DNA from: Bacteroides sp.
Lineage (GTDB): Bacteria; Bacteroidota; Bacteroidia; Bacteroidales; Muribaculaceae
NCBI GenBank assembly: GCA_014801955.1
Contig: JAAVDE010000001.1
Span: 32,838-96,837, forward strand
Direction: 5' to 3'
Length of the DNA stretch: 64,000 nt
Shown: positions 43,869-51,188 of the stretch, piece after piece
Layout of the letters: every line of letters begins with the position of its first letter
Position numbering within the stretch: position 1 is the stretch's first letter
Notes under the pieces: generated by a model
The model's input: only the letters and a program-made list of their open reading frames with translations
What the model was told of the DNA's origin: nothing
The model's database searches: none
Program-made: the position numbers and the translations under genes

Positions 43869-46800
43869 ATGAAGAAAAGAATTATGGTTGCCGGCGCGCT
43901 TCTTTGGTCGCTGACGGCAATGGCGCAGCAGCCCGTCGGCGTCGGTTCGGCTTCATATGCCGCATATCCGCCTGCCTATAAGGCTCAGACCGCCGACCAC
44001 GCCGGGTTCAACGCAACGAAGATGATGACCCGCAAGCTCTATGTTGACGAAAAGGAGGGTCAGCCGCTGCCGACCAACGACTGGTGGACCGACCTGATGG
44101 TTTCGCAGTTCTCGGGCGCGCTATGGAGCTACCCCGCAATGGTTCGCACGGCCGAAGAGGGCGTTACGGTTTGCTTTCCGACGCGCTGGAGCGATAACGG
44201 CACGGAGGTTTTGCCCGATTCGTGGGTGCGCGTCGGCGGCGTTAAGTTCAGCGCCTCGGAGGCGCGCGCCGTTGAGTGGCACGACTGGGACGTTGAGGCC
44301 CTGCTGCCGTCGGCCTCGGGCTTCGGCTCGATAAAGGCTACGCTGGCCCACGGAACTCCCTTTACCTGGCTGGAATTTTCGGGCGTGACGCCCGAACTGG
44401 CCGCTTCGGCTCCGATTCAGACCGTCAGGAGCGAAAAGGGTTCGGCAATGGTGCGCATCGGCAATGACCTCTATGGCCTCTATTTCGCCGAGGGCGTAGA
44501 GCCGGCCCGGAGCACCGACGGCACTCTGGTTTTCGAGGGCGCCGAGTGGCTGTCGGTCGCCCCGCTGAAGTCGGAGCAGCTGTTTGAGCTGTTCGAGCCA
44601 TATGCGGCCTCGATTGTTAGAGAAACTGCCGTTGACTGGGCCTATGACGAAAAGAGCTCGCTGATTTCAACGACCTGGACCGTCAAGGCCGAAAACCTGC
44701 GCAACGGCTCGGCTTCGGCCCCCGTCATGCAGGGCTTTTTGCCTCACGTCTACAAGCATTGCGCCGAGTCAACGATTGACTATACAGCCGGCGCCGAATA
44801 TCTGACCCCGCGCGGCACCCTGCGCCTGGCAACCGCCGCCGACGGCAAGTTCTCCTATGCCTACCGTTTCAGCGGCATGCTCCCCTACTATGCCGCTCCG
44901 CAGCCCCACGAAGGCTACGACCCGGAGCTGATGCGCCGGCTGATCGAGGAGTATGCGGCCGGAGGCTCGTTTGGCGACGACACCTACTGGGGCGGCAAGG
45001 GCCTGACCCAGATGGCTCTGAACATGACCTTTGCGCGCCAGACCGGCAACGACGACCTCTACCTCCAATCGAAGTCGAAGCTGAAGGCTGCGCTGGTCAA
45101 CTGGCTGACCTACACTCCCGGCGAGGCAACGAAGTTCTTTGCCTACTATCCGCGCTGGGGCGGTATGCTGGGCTTCGACGTCAGCTATGATTCCGATGCG
45201 TTCAATGACCATCACTTCCACTATGGCTACTTCATCTATGCCGCAGCGCTGCTCTGCATGGAGGACCCGGAGTTTGCCGAGGGCTACGGCGAGATTCTGC
45301 GCATGATCGTTAAGGACTATGCCAACTATGACCGCTCTGATACGCGCTTTCCGTTTCTGCGCACGCTCGACATCTGGGCCGGCCATTCCTATGCAGGCGG
45401 CCTGGGCGACCACGGCAATGATAACGGCAACGGCCAGGAATCGTCGTCGGAAGCCATGCAGGGCTGGGGCGGCGTTTATTTGCTGGGCGTGGCGCTGGGC
45501 GACCGCGCCATGCGCGACGCTGGCATTTTCGGCTGGATGACCGAGAGCCGCGGCGTGGCCGAGTATTGGTTCGACCGCTCGCGCACGAACTATGACTATA
45601 CGCGCTATGACCACCCCTATAACACCAACCTGACCTCCAAGGGCATCGGCTGGTGGACGTGGTTCTCGGGCGATCCCCTGTGGATGCACTCGATTCAGTG
45701 GATGCCGGTGTCGCCCTGTTTGAACTACCTGTCGGAAGACGCCGACTTTGTTAAATGGGACTATGAAACGATGATGGCCACGACGGCCTATTCCTGGTTC
45801 GACGGCCAGGAGCCGCTGGCGCGTCAGTCGGTAGGCAACGTGGTTCTCTGCTACATGGAACGCTCCGACCCGGAGGGCGCCGCCGCGATTTTCGACGAGG
45901 CCTATCGCCGCGGCATGGAGATTGCGCGCAACGTCGATACCGGCCATATTTCCTATTTCGTTATCCATAACCATCTGACCTATGGCGAAATCGACTTCAC
46001 GGTGACCGCCGACTGCCCGAGCGCCAATGCCTATCGCCGAGCCGACGGAAAGGAAACCTTTATCGTTTATAATCCCGACGCCGCTACGCGCAGGGTAACT
46101 TTCTATCGCAACGGCCAGGCCATCAGGAGCGTTGACGCTCCGGGGCGGAGGCTGACGGCGTTTGACGACGCGGCGCTGCCGTCGCAGCTGAATCTGACGT
46201 CGGCCGAGGGATTCATTGTGGCTCCGGGCGCTTCGACTGCCCTGGGCGTCGAGTGTTTTGACCAATATGGCGCCGAGGCGTCGCTGCCGGGGGCCGTGAG
46301 CTACCGGGTCAGCTCGTCGGCGGCAACGGTTTCCGACGGCAAGCTGACGGTTGCCCCCACGGCTCCGCGCGGCTCGCGCTTCACCGTTACGGCCACCGCA
46401 GGCGCTCTTCAGGCCTCGGCGGAGTTCACGGTTAATGACCGCCCGGTCGTTCAGTCGGCGCGCATCGACGGCGTTCCGTCGCTGCTCGAGGTCAACTCGC
46501 CGGTTGAGCTGACAATGGTGTGCGTTGACCAGTATGGCGTTGAAACCGAGGCCGAGGCCGTCTGGACGGTTAACGGACGCAGGGCGCCGTCGGCAACGAT
46601 GACCTTCGACGCGCCGGGCGTTTACGAGGTAACGGCTGCGCTGGGCACCGTCAAGGCTGCCGAGCGGGTGGTCGTTTTGCCGGTTCTGCCCGACGTTGCC
46701 CGCGGCTGCCATGTTGAGGCAAGCAGCTCCGAAAACGTTGGCACCGCGCCTGAAAACGCCGTTGACGGTGACCACAGCAGCCGCTGGGGCTCGGCCCACA

Positions 46801-48824
46801 CCGAATCCGAGTGGTTCATGGTTGACCTGGGACGCCGCCATAAAATCACTTCCGTTACGATTGAATGGGAAACGGCCCATGCCGCCGACTACGACGTTGA
46901 AGTGTCGGCCGACGGCAAGGAGTGGGCCATTGCCTGCTCGCAGCGCGGCCTCGGCTCGGCCGGCACCGTTCGCCACGGCGTCAGCGCCGAGGGTCGCTAC
47001 TTGCGCATCAACTGCCTTCGCCGCGCAACTCAATATGGCTACTCCATCATTGAACTGGCCGTTGGCGGTGTCAGCGCCGATGCGCAGCAGTCAACCGTCG
47101 TTGGCCTCGACATTTCCGCCCCGATGCTGATGGCCGAGGGTGTTGCAACCGAGGTCGGTGCCAAGGGCTACACTCTGGGCGGCAGCGCCGTTGAGGTTTC
47201 GGGCGTTCAGTGGAGCTCGAATCCGGCGGGCATGTTTAACAACGGCACGTTCACTCCGCAGACCTATGGCATTCACACGTTGACCGCCCGCCTGGGCTCG
47301 CTGTCGGCGTCGGCAACCGTTCTGGTCGAGGAGTCGGTTAAGCTCGCCTCCATAACCGTTACGCCCGAAAAATCGCTGATTCTCACCGGCGACGAGCTGG
47401 TTCTGACCATCGAGGGCCTGAATCAGTTCGGCGGAATTTTCAACATTGACCCCACCGCCGTTAAGGTCGACATCGAGCCGGAAGGCGCGACCTTCGACCC
47501 CGCAACGGGCATATTTACAGCCGACCTCCGCGGCGACTATAAGCTCAGTTTCAACGGCGGCATGGCAGTTGCCGAAGTCAGCGTGCGCAACGTTTCGGAG
47601 GCGAACCTGGCGGCTGGCAAGCCGGCCAGGGCGTCGTCGTATGTCGGCGGCAACAGTGCCGGCTGCGCCGTTGACCTGAACATGGACACCCGCTGGGAGA
47701 GCAACAGCTCCGACAACGAGTGGATTGCCGTTGAGTTGGGCGGCGCCTTTATGCTGAACCGCGTTGTTATTGAATGGGAAGGCGCCTATGCGTCGGACTA
47801 TGCGATTGAAACCTCGCTCGACGGCCTGAACTGGTTCGTTGCCGCCGAGGTTACCGACGGCAAGGGCGGCCGCGAAACCGTTGACCTGCCCGATATTCCC
47901 GCCTCGGAGCTGAGAGTTGCGTGTCGGAAGCGCGCAACCGCCTGGGGCAACTCCATTTATGAACTCGAGGTCTATGGCAGCGCCCGCTTCGAACAGGAAA
48001 ACAGCGGCGCGGCCCCGCGCATAACCTCCATCGACATCGAACCGGCCAACGGCTCGGTCAGCGGCTCGGTCAGCGTTGAGACTCCGGCTTTCGTTGCCGT
48101 TGCCATCAGCAATGCCGCCGGCGTTCGCCTGGGCGAAACCAAGGGCTTCGGCGAAACGGTTGACTTTGAGTTCGGCGACCTGCTCAGTGGCGAATATCTG
48201 ATTGAGGCCACGTCGGAAGACGCCTTCGGCAACCGGGCAACTGCATCGCGCACCGTTGAGGTTGAATACTCGCTCGAGGGCGTGAACGTTGCCCTGAACA
48301 AGCCGGCCACCGCCACCTCGGCCGAAAACGGCGCCCTGACGGCCGACAAGGCCGTTGACGGCGACACGTCGACCCGCTGGGGCAGCGAGTTCAACGACGG
48401 CGAGGCCATCACGGTTGACCTGGTGAACACCTATGAGGTCGACCGCATCAGAATCGTTTGGAACGACCCGGCCTATGCAACCGACTATGTTGTTGAAACG
48501 TCGGTCGACGGCGAGGAGTTCCACCCGGTCGTTGAGCGCACCGGCTGGAACGGCACCACCGACGATGCGCGCATAGCGCCGACCGTTGCGCGCTATGTCC
48601 GCCTGACCGGTCTGCGCCGCGCAACGCCCTACGGCACCAGCATTGACGAGCTCGAAGTCTACGCGCAGTCCATTCTGCCGCCCGACGATGCGCTCCCTGC
48701 AGTCATTCACCGGCCCGACTCCGCCAGTCGCCGCTACGACCTGCTCGGACGCCCCGCCTCGCCCCGCCATCGCGGCCTGACCGTCACCCCCGACGGCCTC
48801 ATCCACCTCCCCTCCCTCCGCTAA
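43869..48824 (+). CDS. GH81 family endo-beta-1,3-glucanase with three discoidin-like domains
   Basis: A 1651-residue secreted enzyme, far longer than a bare GH81. The signal peptide ends TAMAQQ. The catalytic domain (about 25-770) shows GH81 motifs TNDWWTDLMVSQFSGALW (69-86), YDSDAFNDHHFHYGYFIY (440-457) and DIWAGHSYAGGLGDHGNDNG followed by ESSSE (524-528), the conserved catalytic glutamates. Ig-like segments (about 780-940 and 1080-1235) alternate with three F5/8-type C (CBM32-like) domains at about 945-1070, 1244-1374 and 1473-1603, each with the xDGDxxxRWxS pattern. The end (YDLLGRPASPRHRGLTVTPD) resembles a shortened sorting tail. It should attack insoluble or particulate beta-1,3-glucan. 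Confidence 0.93.
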   Translation: MKKRIMVAGALLWSLTAMAQQPVGVGSASYAAYPPAYKAQTADHAGFNATKMMTRKLYVDEKEGQPLPTNDWWTDLMVSQFSGALWSYPAMVRTAEEGVTVCFPTRWSDNGTEVLPDSWVRVGGVKFSASEARAVEWHDWDVEALLPSASGFGSIKATLAHGTPFTWLEFSGVTPELAASAPIQTVRSEKGSAMVRIGNDLYGLYFAEGVEPARSTDGTLVFEGAEWLSVAPLKSEQLFELFEPYAASIVRETAVDWAYDEKSSLISTTWTVKAENLRNGSASAPVMQGFLPHVYKHCAESTIDYTAGAEYLTPRGTLRLATAADGKFSYAYRFSGMLPYYAAPQPHEGYDPELMRRLIEEYAAGGSFGDDTYWGGKGLTQMALNMTFARQTGNDDLYLQSKSKLKAALVNWLTYTPGEATKFFAYYPRWGGMLGFDVSYDSDAFNDHHFHYGYFIYAAALLCMEDPEFAEGYGEILRMIVKDYANYDRSDTRFPFLRTLDIWAGHSYAGGLGDHGNDNGNGQESSSEAMQGWGGVYLLGVALGDRAMRDAGIFGWMTESRGVAEYWFDRSRTNYDYTRYDHPYNTNLTSKGIGWWTWFSGDPLWMHSIQWMPVSPCLNYLSEDADFVKWDYETMMATTAYSWFDGQEPLARQSVGNVVLCYMERSDPEGAAAIFDEAYRRGMEIARNVDTGHISYFVIHNHLTYGEIDFTVTADCPSANAYRRADGKETFIVYNPDAATRRVTFYRNGQAIRSVDAPGRRLTAFDDAALPSQLNLTSAEGFIVAPGASTALGVECFDQYGAEASLPGAVSYRVSSSAATVSDGKLTVAPTAPRGSRFTVTATAGALQASAEFTVNDRPVVQSARIDGVPSLLEVNSPVELTMVCVDQYGVETEAEAVWTVNGRRAPSATMTFDAPGVYEVTAALGTVKAAERVVVLPVLPDVARGCHVEASSSENVGTAPENAVDGDHSSRWGSAHTESEWFMVDLGRRHKITSVTIEWETAHAADYDVEVSADGKEWAIACSQRGLGSAGTVRHGVSAEGRYLRINCLRRATQYGYSIIELAVGGVSADAQQSTVVGLDISAPMLMAEGVATEVGAKGYTLGGSAVEVSGVQWSSNPAGMFNNGTFTPQTYGIHTLTARLGSLSASATVLVEESVKLASITVTPEKSLILTGDELVLTIEGLNQFGGIFNIDPTAVKVDIEPEGATFDPATGIFTADLRGDYKLSFNGGMAVAEVSVRNVSEANLAAGKPARASSYVGGNSAGCAVDLNMDTRWESNSSDNEWIAVELGGAFMLNRVVIEWEGAYASDYAIETSLDGLNWFVAAEVTDGKGGRETVDLPDIPASELRVACRKRATAWGNSIYELEVYGSARFEQENSGAAPRITSIDIEPANGSVSGSVSVETPAFVAVAISNAAGVRLGETKGFGETVDFEFGDLLSGEYLIEATSEDAFGNRATASRTVEVEYSLEGVNVALNKPATATSAENGALTADKAVDGDTSTRWGSEFNDGEAITVDLVNTYEVDRIRIVWNDPAYATDYVVETSVDGEEFHPVVERTGWNGTTDDARIAPTVARYVRLTGLRRATPYGTSIDELEVYAQSILPPDDALPAVIHRPDSASRRYDLLGRPASPRHRGLTVTPDGLIHLPSLR

Positions 48825-48850
48825 CCTCCCCCCCCCGCTCTTGAAAATCA

Positions 48851-48890
48851 AAAGATGGAGTCTCAATATCGTTGGGACTCCATCTTTTTT
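48851..48890 (+). terminator. Rho-independent terminator after GH81
   Basis: Stem aaagatggagtc (48851-48862) / gactccatcttt (48876-48887) with following T and preceding A runs, so it can work in both directions. It closes the glucan locus. Confidence 0.88.
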
Positions 48891-48924
48891 CGACCGATTT
48901 CAGTGCTATTCCTAAAATTCTTTG

Positions 48925-48932
48925 TAACTTTG
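48925..48932 (+). promoter_or_regulatory. -7 box of the DUF3791/DUF3990 operon
   Basis: TAACTTTG, an exact -7 box, 35 bases before the first ATG at 48968. No clear -33 element is seen. Confidence 0.5.
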
Positions 48933-48967
48933 CAATTATATAGTAAGAAGTAAGCAGATTAAGTGCA

Positions 48968-49192
48968 ATGAATAAAAAAGAAATATTTAACCGAATAGAA
49001 TATATAGTGGCCTGTGTCGGAGCCTTTGCACAGCGATTTGACCTTTCCAACATACAGGCCTACGCGTATTTGCGCCGTTTTATGGGTATAGATTTCCTGC
49101 TCGACTGCTACGCGGCCGAGCACACACTCTCTATCGATGATGCCGTTTCAGATCTTCAGGTAATTTGCCAACGAGAGGGAGGCCGGATATGA
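48968..49192 (+). CDS. DUF3791 family small protein
   Basis: A 74-residue acidic helical protein. The segment GIDFLLDCYAAEHTLSIDDA followed by VSDLQVIC is the DUF3791 family hallmark. In Bacteroidales and Firmicutes this family is usually encoded directly before DUF3990, as here, with an ATGA overlap (49189-49192). The constant pairing with a possible ADP-ribosyltransferase-fold protein suggests a toxin-antitoxin-like or modification unit, with this protein as the candidate antitoxin or adaptor. No activity has been shown that I know of. Confidence 0.8.
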   Translation: MNKKEIFNRIEYIVACVGAFAQRFDLSNIQAYAYLRRFMGIDFLLDCYAAEHTLSIDDAVSDLQVICQREGGRI

Positions 49193-49677
49193 TACGGTTA
49201 TACCATGGTTCAAACGTGGCGATAAAGCAAATTGATTTCTCATGCAGTAAGCGTGGCAAGGATTTCGGACAAGGTTTCTATCTCAATGCCAATTCCGACC
49301 AAGCTATGGAGATGGCAGTTCGAACAACCCGTTTTCTCAACGAAGGAGTCCCTACTTTATCATGCTTTGAGTTTGATGAAGACGAGGCTATGAAGAATGG
49401 ATTGAATATAAAAGTCTTTACCGGCTACTCGGAGGAATGGGCTGAGTTCGTTGTTATGAACCGGAAGAATAGCTCACATGTTCCGGCTCATTCATACGAT
49501 ATTGTTATAGGTCCTATTGCGGATGATACGGTTGGTGTTCAGATTCGTCGTTTCATAATGGGGTATATGTCGGCGGCAGCATTGGTTGAAGAACTGAAAT
49601 TTAAGGGCGACAAGGCTGTGCAATATTTCTTTGGCACCGCTAAAGCCATACAATACTTAAAGCGCATTGAACTATGA
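49189..49677 (+). CDS. DUF3990 family protein, ADP-ribosyltransferase-like
   Basis: A 162-residue protein from the ATG at 49189, chosen because it overlaps the previous stop and begins directly with the family motif MIRLYHGSNV. The pattern YHGS (residues 5-8), KDFGQGFYLNANSDQAMEMA and YSEEWAEFVVMNRK matches DUF3990, and YDIVIGPIADDTVG is another family signature. YHGS followed by DFGxGFYL resembles the NAD-binding half of ADP-ribosyltransferase folds. It is the middle gene of a three-gene operon with ATGA overlaps on both sides. Toxin function is an inference from fold and context. Confidence 0.8.
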   Translation: MIRLYHGSNVAIKQIDFSCSKRGKDFGQGFYLNANSDQAMEMAVRTTRFLNEGVPTLSCFEFDEDEAMKNGLNIKVFTGYSEEWAEFVVMNRKNSSHVPAHSYDIVIGPIADDTVGVQIRRFIMGYMSAAALVEELKFKGDKAVQYFFGTAKAIQYLKRIEL

Positions 49678-49895
49678 CACAAGACATGCAGTTTCTAATA
49701 GAATGCCTTGCGGCAGAGCTTGCCGAAATGCTTATGGCTGAATATGGCTGGGACATACGCCGAGCCCTCGATGAACTATATTCATCAACCACTTTCGCCA
49801 AGCTCAACGATCCCGAATGTGGCCTCTACTATCAGGGCGCAGTCTATATCTTCCAATTTCTAAAATCAGAAATCGAAACCGGCAAGATCGCATAG
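49674..49895 (+). CDS. Small helical protein, third member of the DUF3791/DUF3990 cassette
   Basis: A 73-residue protein overlapping the DUF3990 stop by 4 bp. The N-terminal half is helical (LIECLAAELAEMLMAEYGWD) and the C-terminal half has TTFAKLNDPECGLYYQGAVY followed by IFQFLKSE. This pattern recurs beside DUF3990 genes in Bacteroidales. I cannot name a family with certainty. Tight coupling suggests it acts with the other two proteins. Confidence 0.7.
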   Translation: MTQDMQFLIECLAAELAEMLMAEYGWDIRRALDELYSSTTFAKLNDPECGLYYQGAVYIFQFLKSEIETGKIA

Positions 49896-49899
49896 TTGT

Positions 49900-50658
49900 A
49901 TGGGCGGGAAGGTTGAGGAGTTTTTTATTCCGGATAATGAGGTCAGGTTGCGGCAGGAGCTTGACTATGGGCGCACTCAGGAGTATGTCAGGGCGGCGGA
50001 GGCGTTTTCGCGGTCGGTGTATCAGAGCGTGTATATTATCGATTATTTCAGGCGGAAATTCTTGTTTGTGTCGCCTAATTCGTTGCTGCTATGCGGACTG
50101 AGCTCCGAGCAGATGATGAAGCTGAATTATAAGTTTTATCTTGAATATGTGCCGGCGGAGGAGCAGGCTATGCTGCTGGAATTTAACCGCGAGGGTTTTG
50201 CATTTTATGATACTGTGCCGGTTGAGGAAAGAAGTGATTGGTGGATTCAGTATGATTTCCACATCGTTAATGCCGGGCGGCGGATTTTGGTGAACCATAA
50301 GCTGACGCCGCTCGAAGTTACGTCTGACGGTCGTGTGTGGCTGGCTCTCTGTGTGATATCGGCGTCTAATCATACTATGCCGGGGCATATGGAGATGCAT
50401 CGGGTAGGTTCGCCGGAATTTTTTGAATATAATCGGGCGGCGCGCCGCTGGGACAGGCGGAGAATACCTGCGCTGACTGATGGGGAGAAGTCGGTGATTA
50501 CACTGTCTATTCAGGGATTTACGATGGTGGAGATTGCCGAGAGTATGTGTTTGTCGCCCGACACGATAAAGAAGTACAGGAAGCAGATTTTTGAGAAGCT
50601 CGGGGTTAGAAATATTTCGGAGGCGATCGTCGCGGCGACGAATAATAAGTTGATTTGA
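49900..50658 (+). CDS. LuxR-family transcriptional regulator with PAS-like sensor
   Basis: A 252-residue cytoplasmic protein. The N-terminal about 150 residues form a PAS-like sensor (YQSVYIIDYFRRKFLFVSPN, then CGLSSEQMMKLNYKFYLEYV). The C-terminal HTH is of LuxR/GerE type (PALTDGEKSVITLSIQGFTM followed by VEIAESMCLSPDTIKKYRKQ). Bacteroidales have many such stand-alone regulators. It starts 4 bp after the DUF3990 cassette, yet its codon use is GC-richer. It could control the cassette or the TonB/DUF4249 unit downstream; neither is shown. Confidence 0.85.
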   Translation: MGGKVEEFFIPDNEVRLRQELDYGRTQEYVRAAEAFSRSVYQSVYIIDYFRRKFLFVSPNSLLLCGLSSEQMMKLNYKFYLEYVPAEEQAMLLEFNREGFAFYDTVPVEERSDWWIQYDFHIVNAGRRILVNHKLTPLEVTSDGRVWLALCVISASNHTMPGHMEMHRVGSPEFFEYNRAARRWDRRRIPALTDGEKSVITLSIQGFTMVEIAESMCLSPDTIKKYRKQIFEKLGVRNISEAIVAATNNKLI

Positions 50659-50691
50659 GTTGAGGAGGGTGCAATCGTACCCAAATGGGTA

Positions 50692-50722
50692 TTGCCGGGG
50701 TGGGGAAATTTGCGTAACTTTG
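50692..50722 (+). promoter_or_regulatory. Promoter of the lipoprotein/TonB receptor/DUF4249 unit
   Basis: TTG (50692-50694), 20 bases, then TAACTTTG (50715-50722), 37 bases before the lipoprotein ATG. Confidence 0.65.
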
Positions 50723-50759
50723 CTGCGTTGAACAAAATAATTTTTTAAGAGAATTGCTT

Positions 50760-51188
50760 ATGAAAAGTAAATTTTGTTGGTTAGTGACATTGGTCGTAAC
50801 GATGGTTATGACTGCGTGTAGCAGCGATGAGCCGTCGACGGGTTTGCAGGGCAGTCCGCGCGACTGGACCTACACCGGCGAGCAGGTTGAGTTCTATATT
50901 AACGGCGTCAGGAAAACTTCGGTTTCGGAAATAACGGTTAGCTCCCTGCAGTTGGGGGCTTTGGAAGCCGATGAGTTTCCCTGGTACGACATGACGCTGA
51001 AAGTCAAGGGCCTGCTTTCAAAGAAGAATAAGGTATTTGAAATCAAGGTTCAGGCCGACGTTGAGCGCTTTGAGGGTTCAACGGTTTATGACGGCGTTGA
51101 CTATGACGTTACCGGCGTGTTTACCGGGGATCCGTTTGAACATTATTCGAAGATGGGAATAATTGTTTCTCTCAATGAGAAGAAATAA
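50760..51188 (+). CDS. Small lipoprotein of unknown function
   Basis: A 142-residue lipoprotein from the ATG at 50760, with lipobox MTAC (Cys20) followed by SSDEPS, the acidic residues that often direct Bacteroidetes lipoproteins to the surface. The mature part is a beta-rich domain (YTGEQVEFYINGVRKTSVSE; FEIKVQADVERFEGSTVYDG). I do not recognise a family. Its 3' end overlaps the TonB receptor start by 14 bp, so it is translationally linked to it and may be a surface partner of that transporter. Confidence 0.75.
   Translation: MKSKFCWLVTLVVTMVMTACSSDEPSTGLQGSPRDWTYTGEQVEFYINGVRKTSVSEITVSSLQLGALEADEFPWYDMTLKVKGLLSKKNKVFEIKVQADVERFEGSTVYDGVDYDVTGVFTGDPFEHYSKMGIIVSLNEKK

Noticed and set aside
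44769-48866. Two long antisense frames (754 and 591 codons) over GH81
   Set aside because: The plus-strand frame has complete GH81 motifs and three discoidin domains; the antisense products are domain-free.
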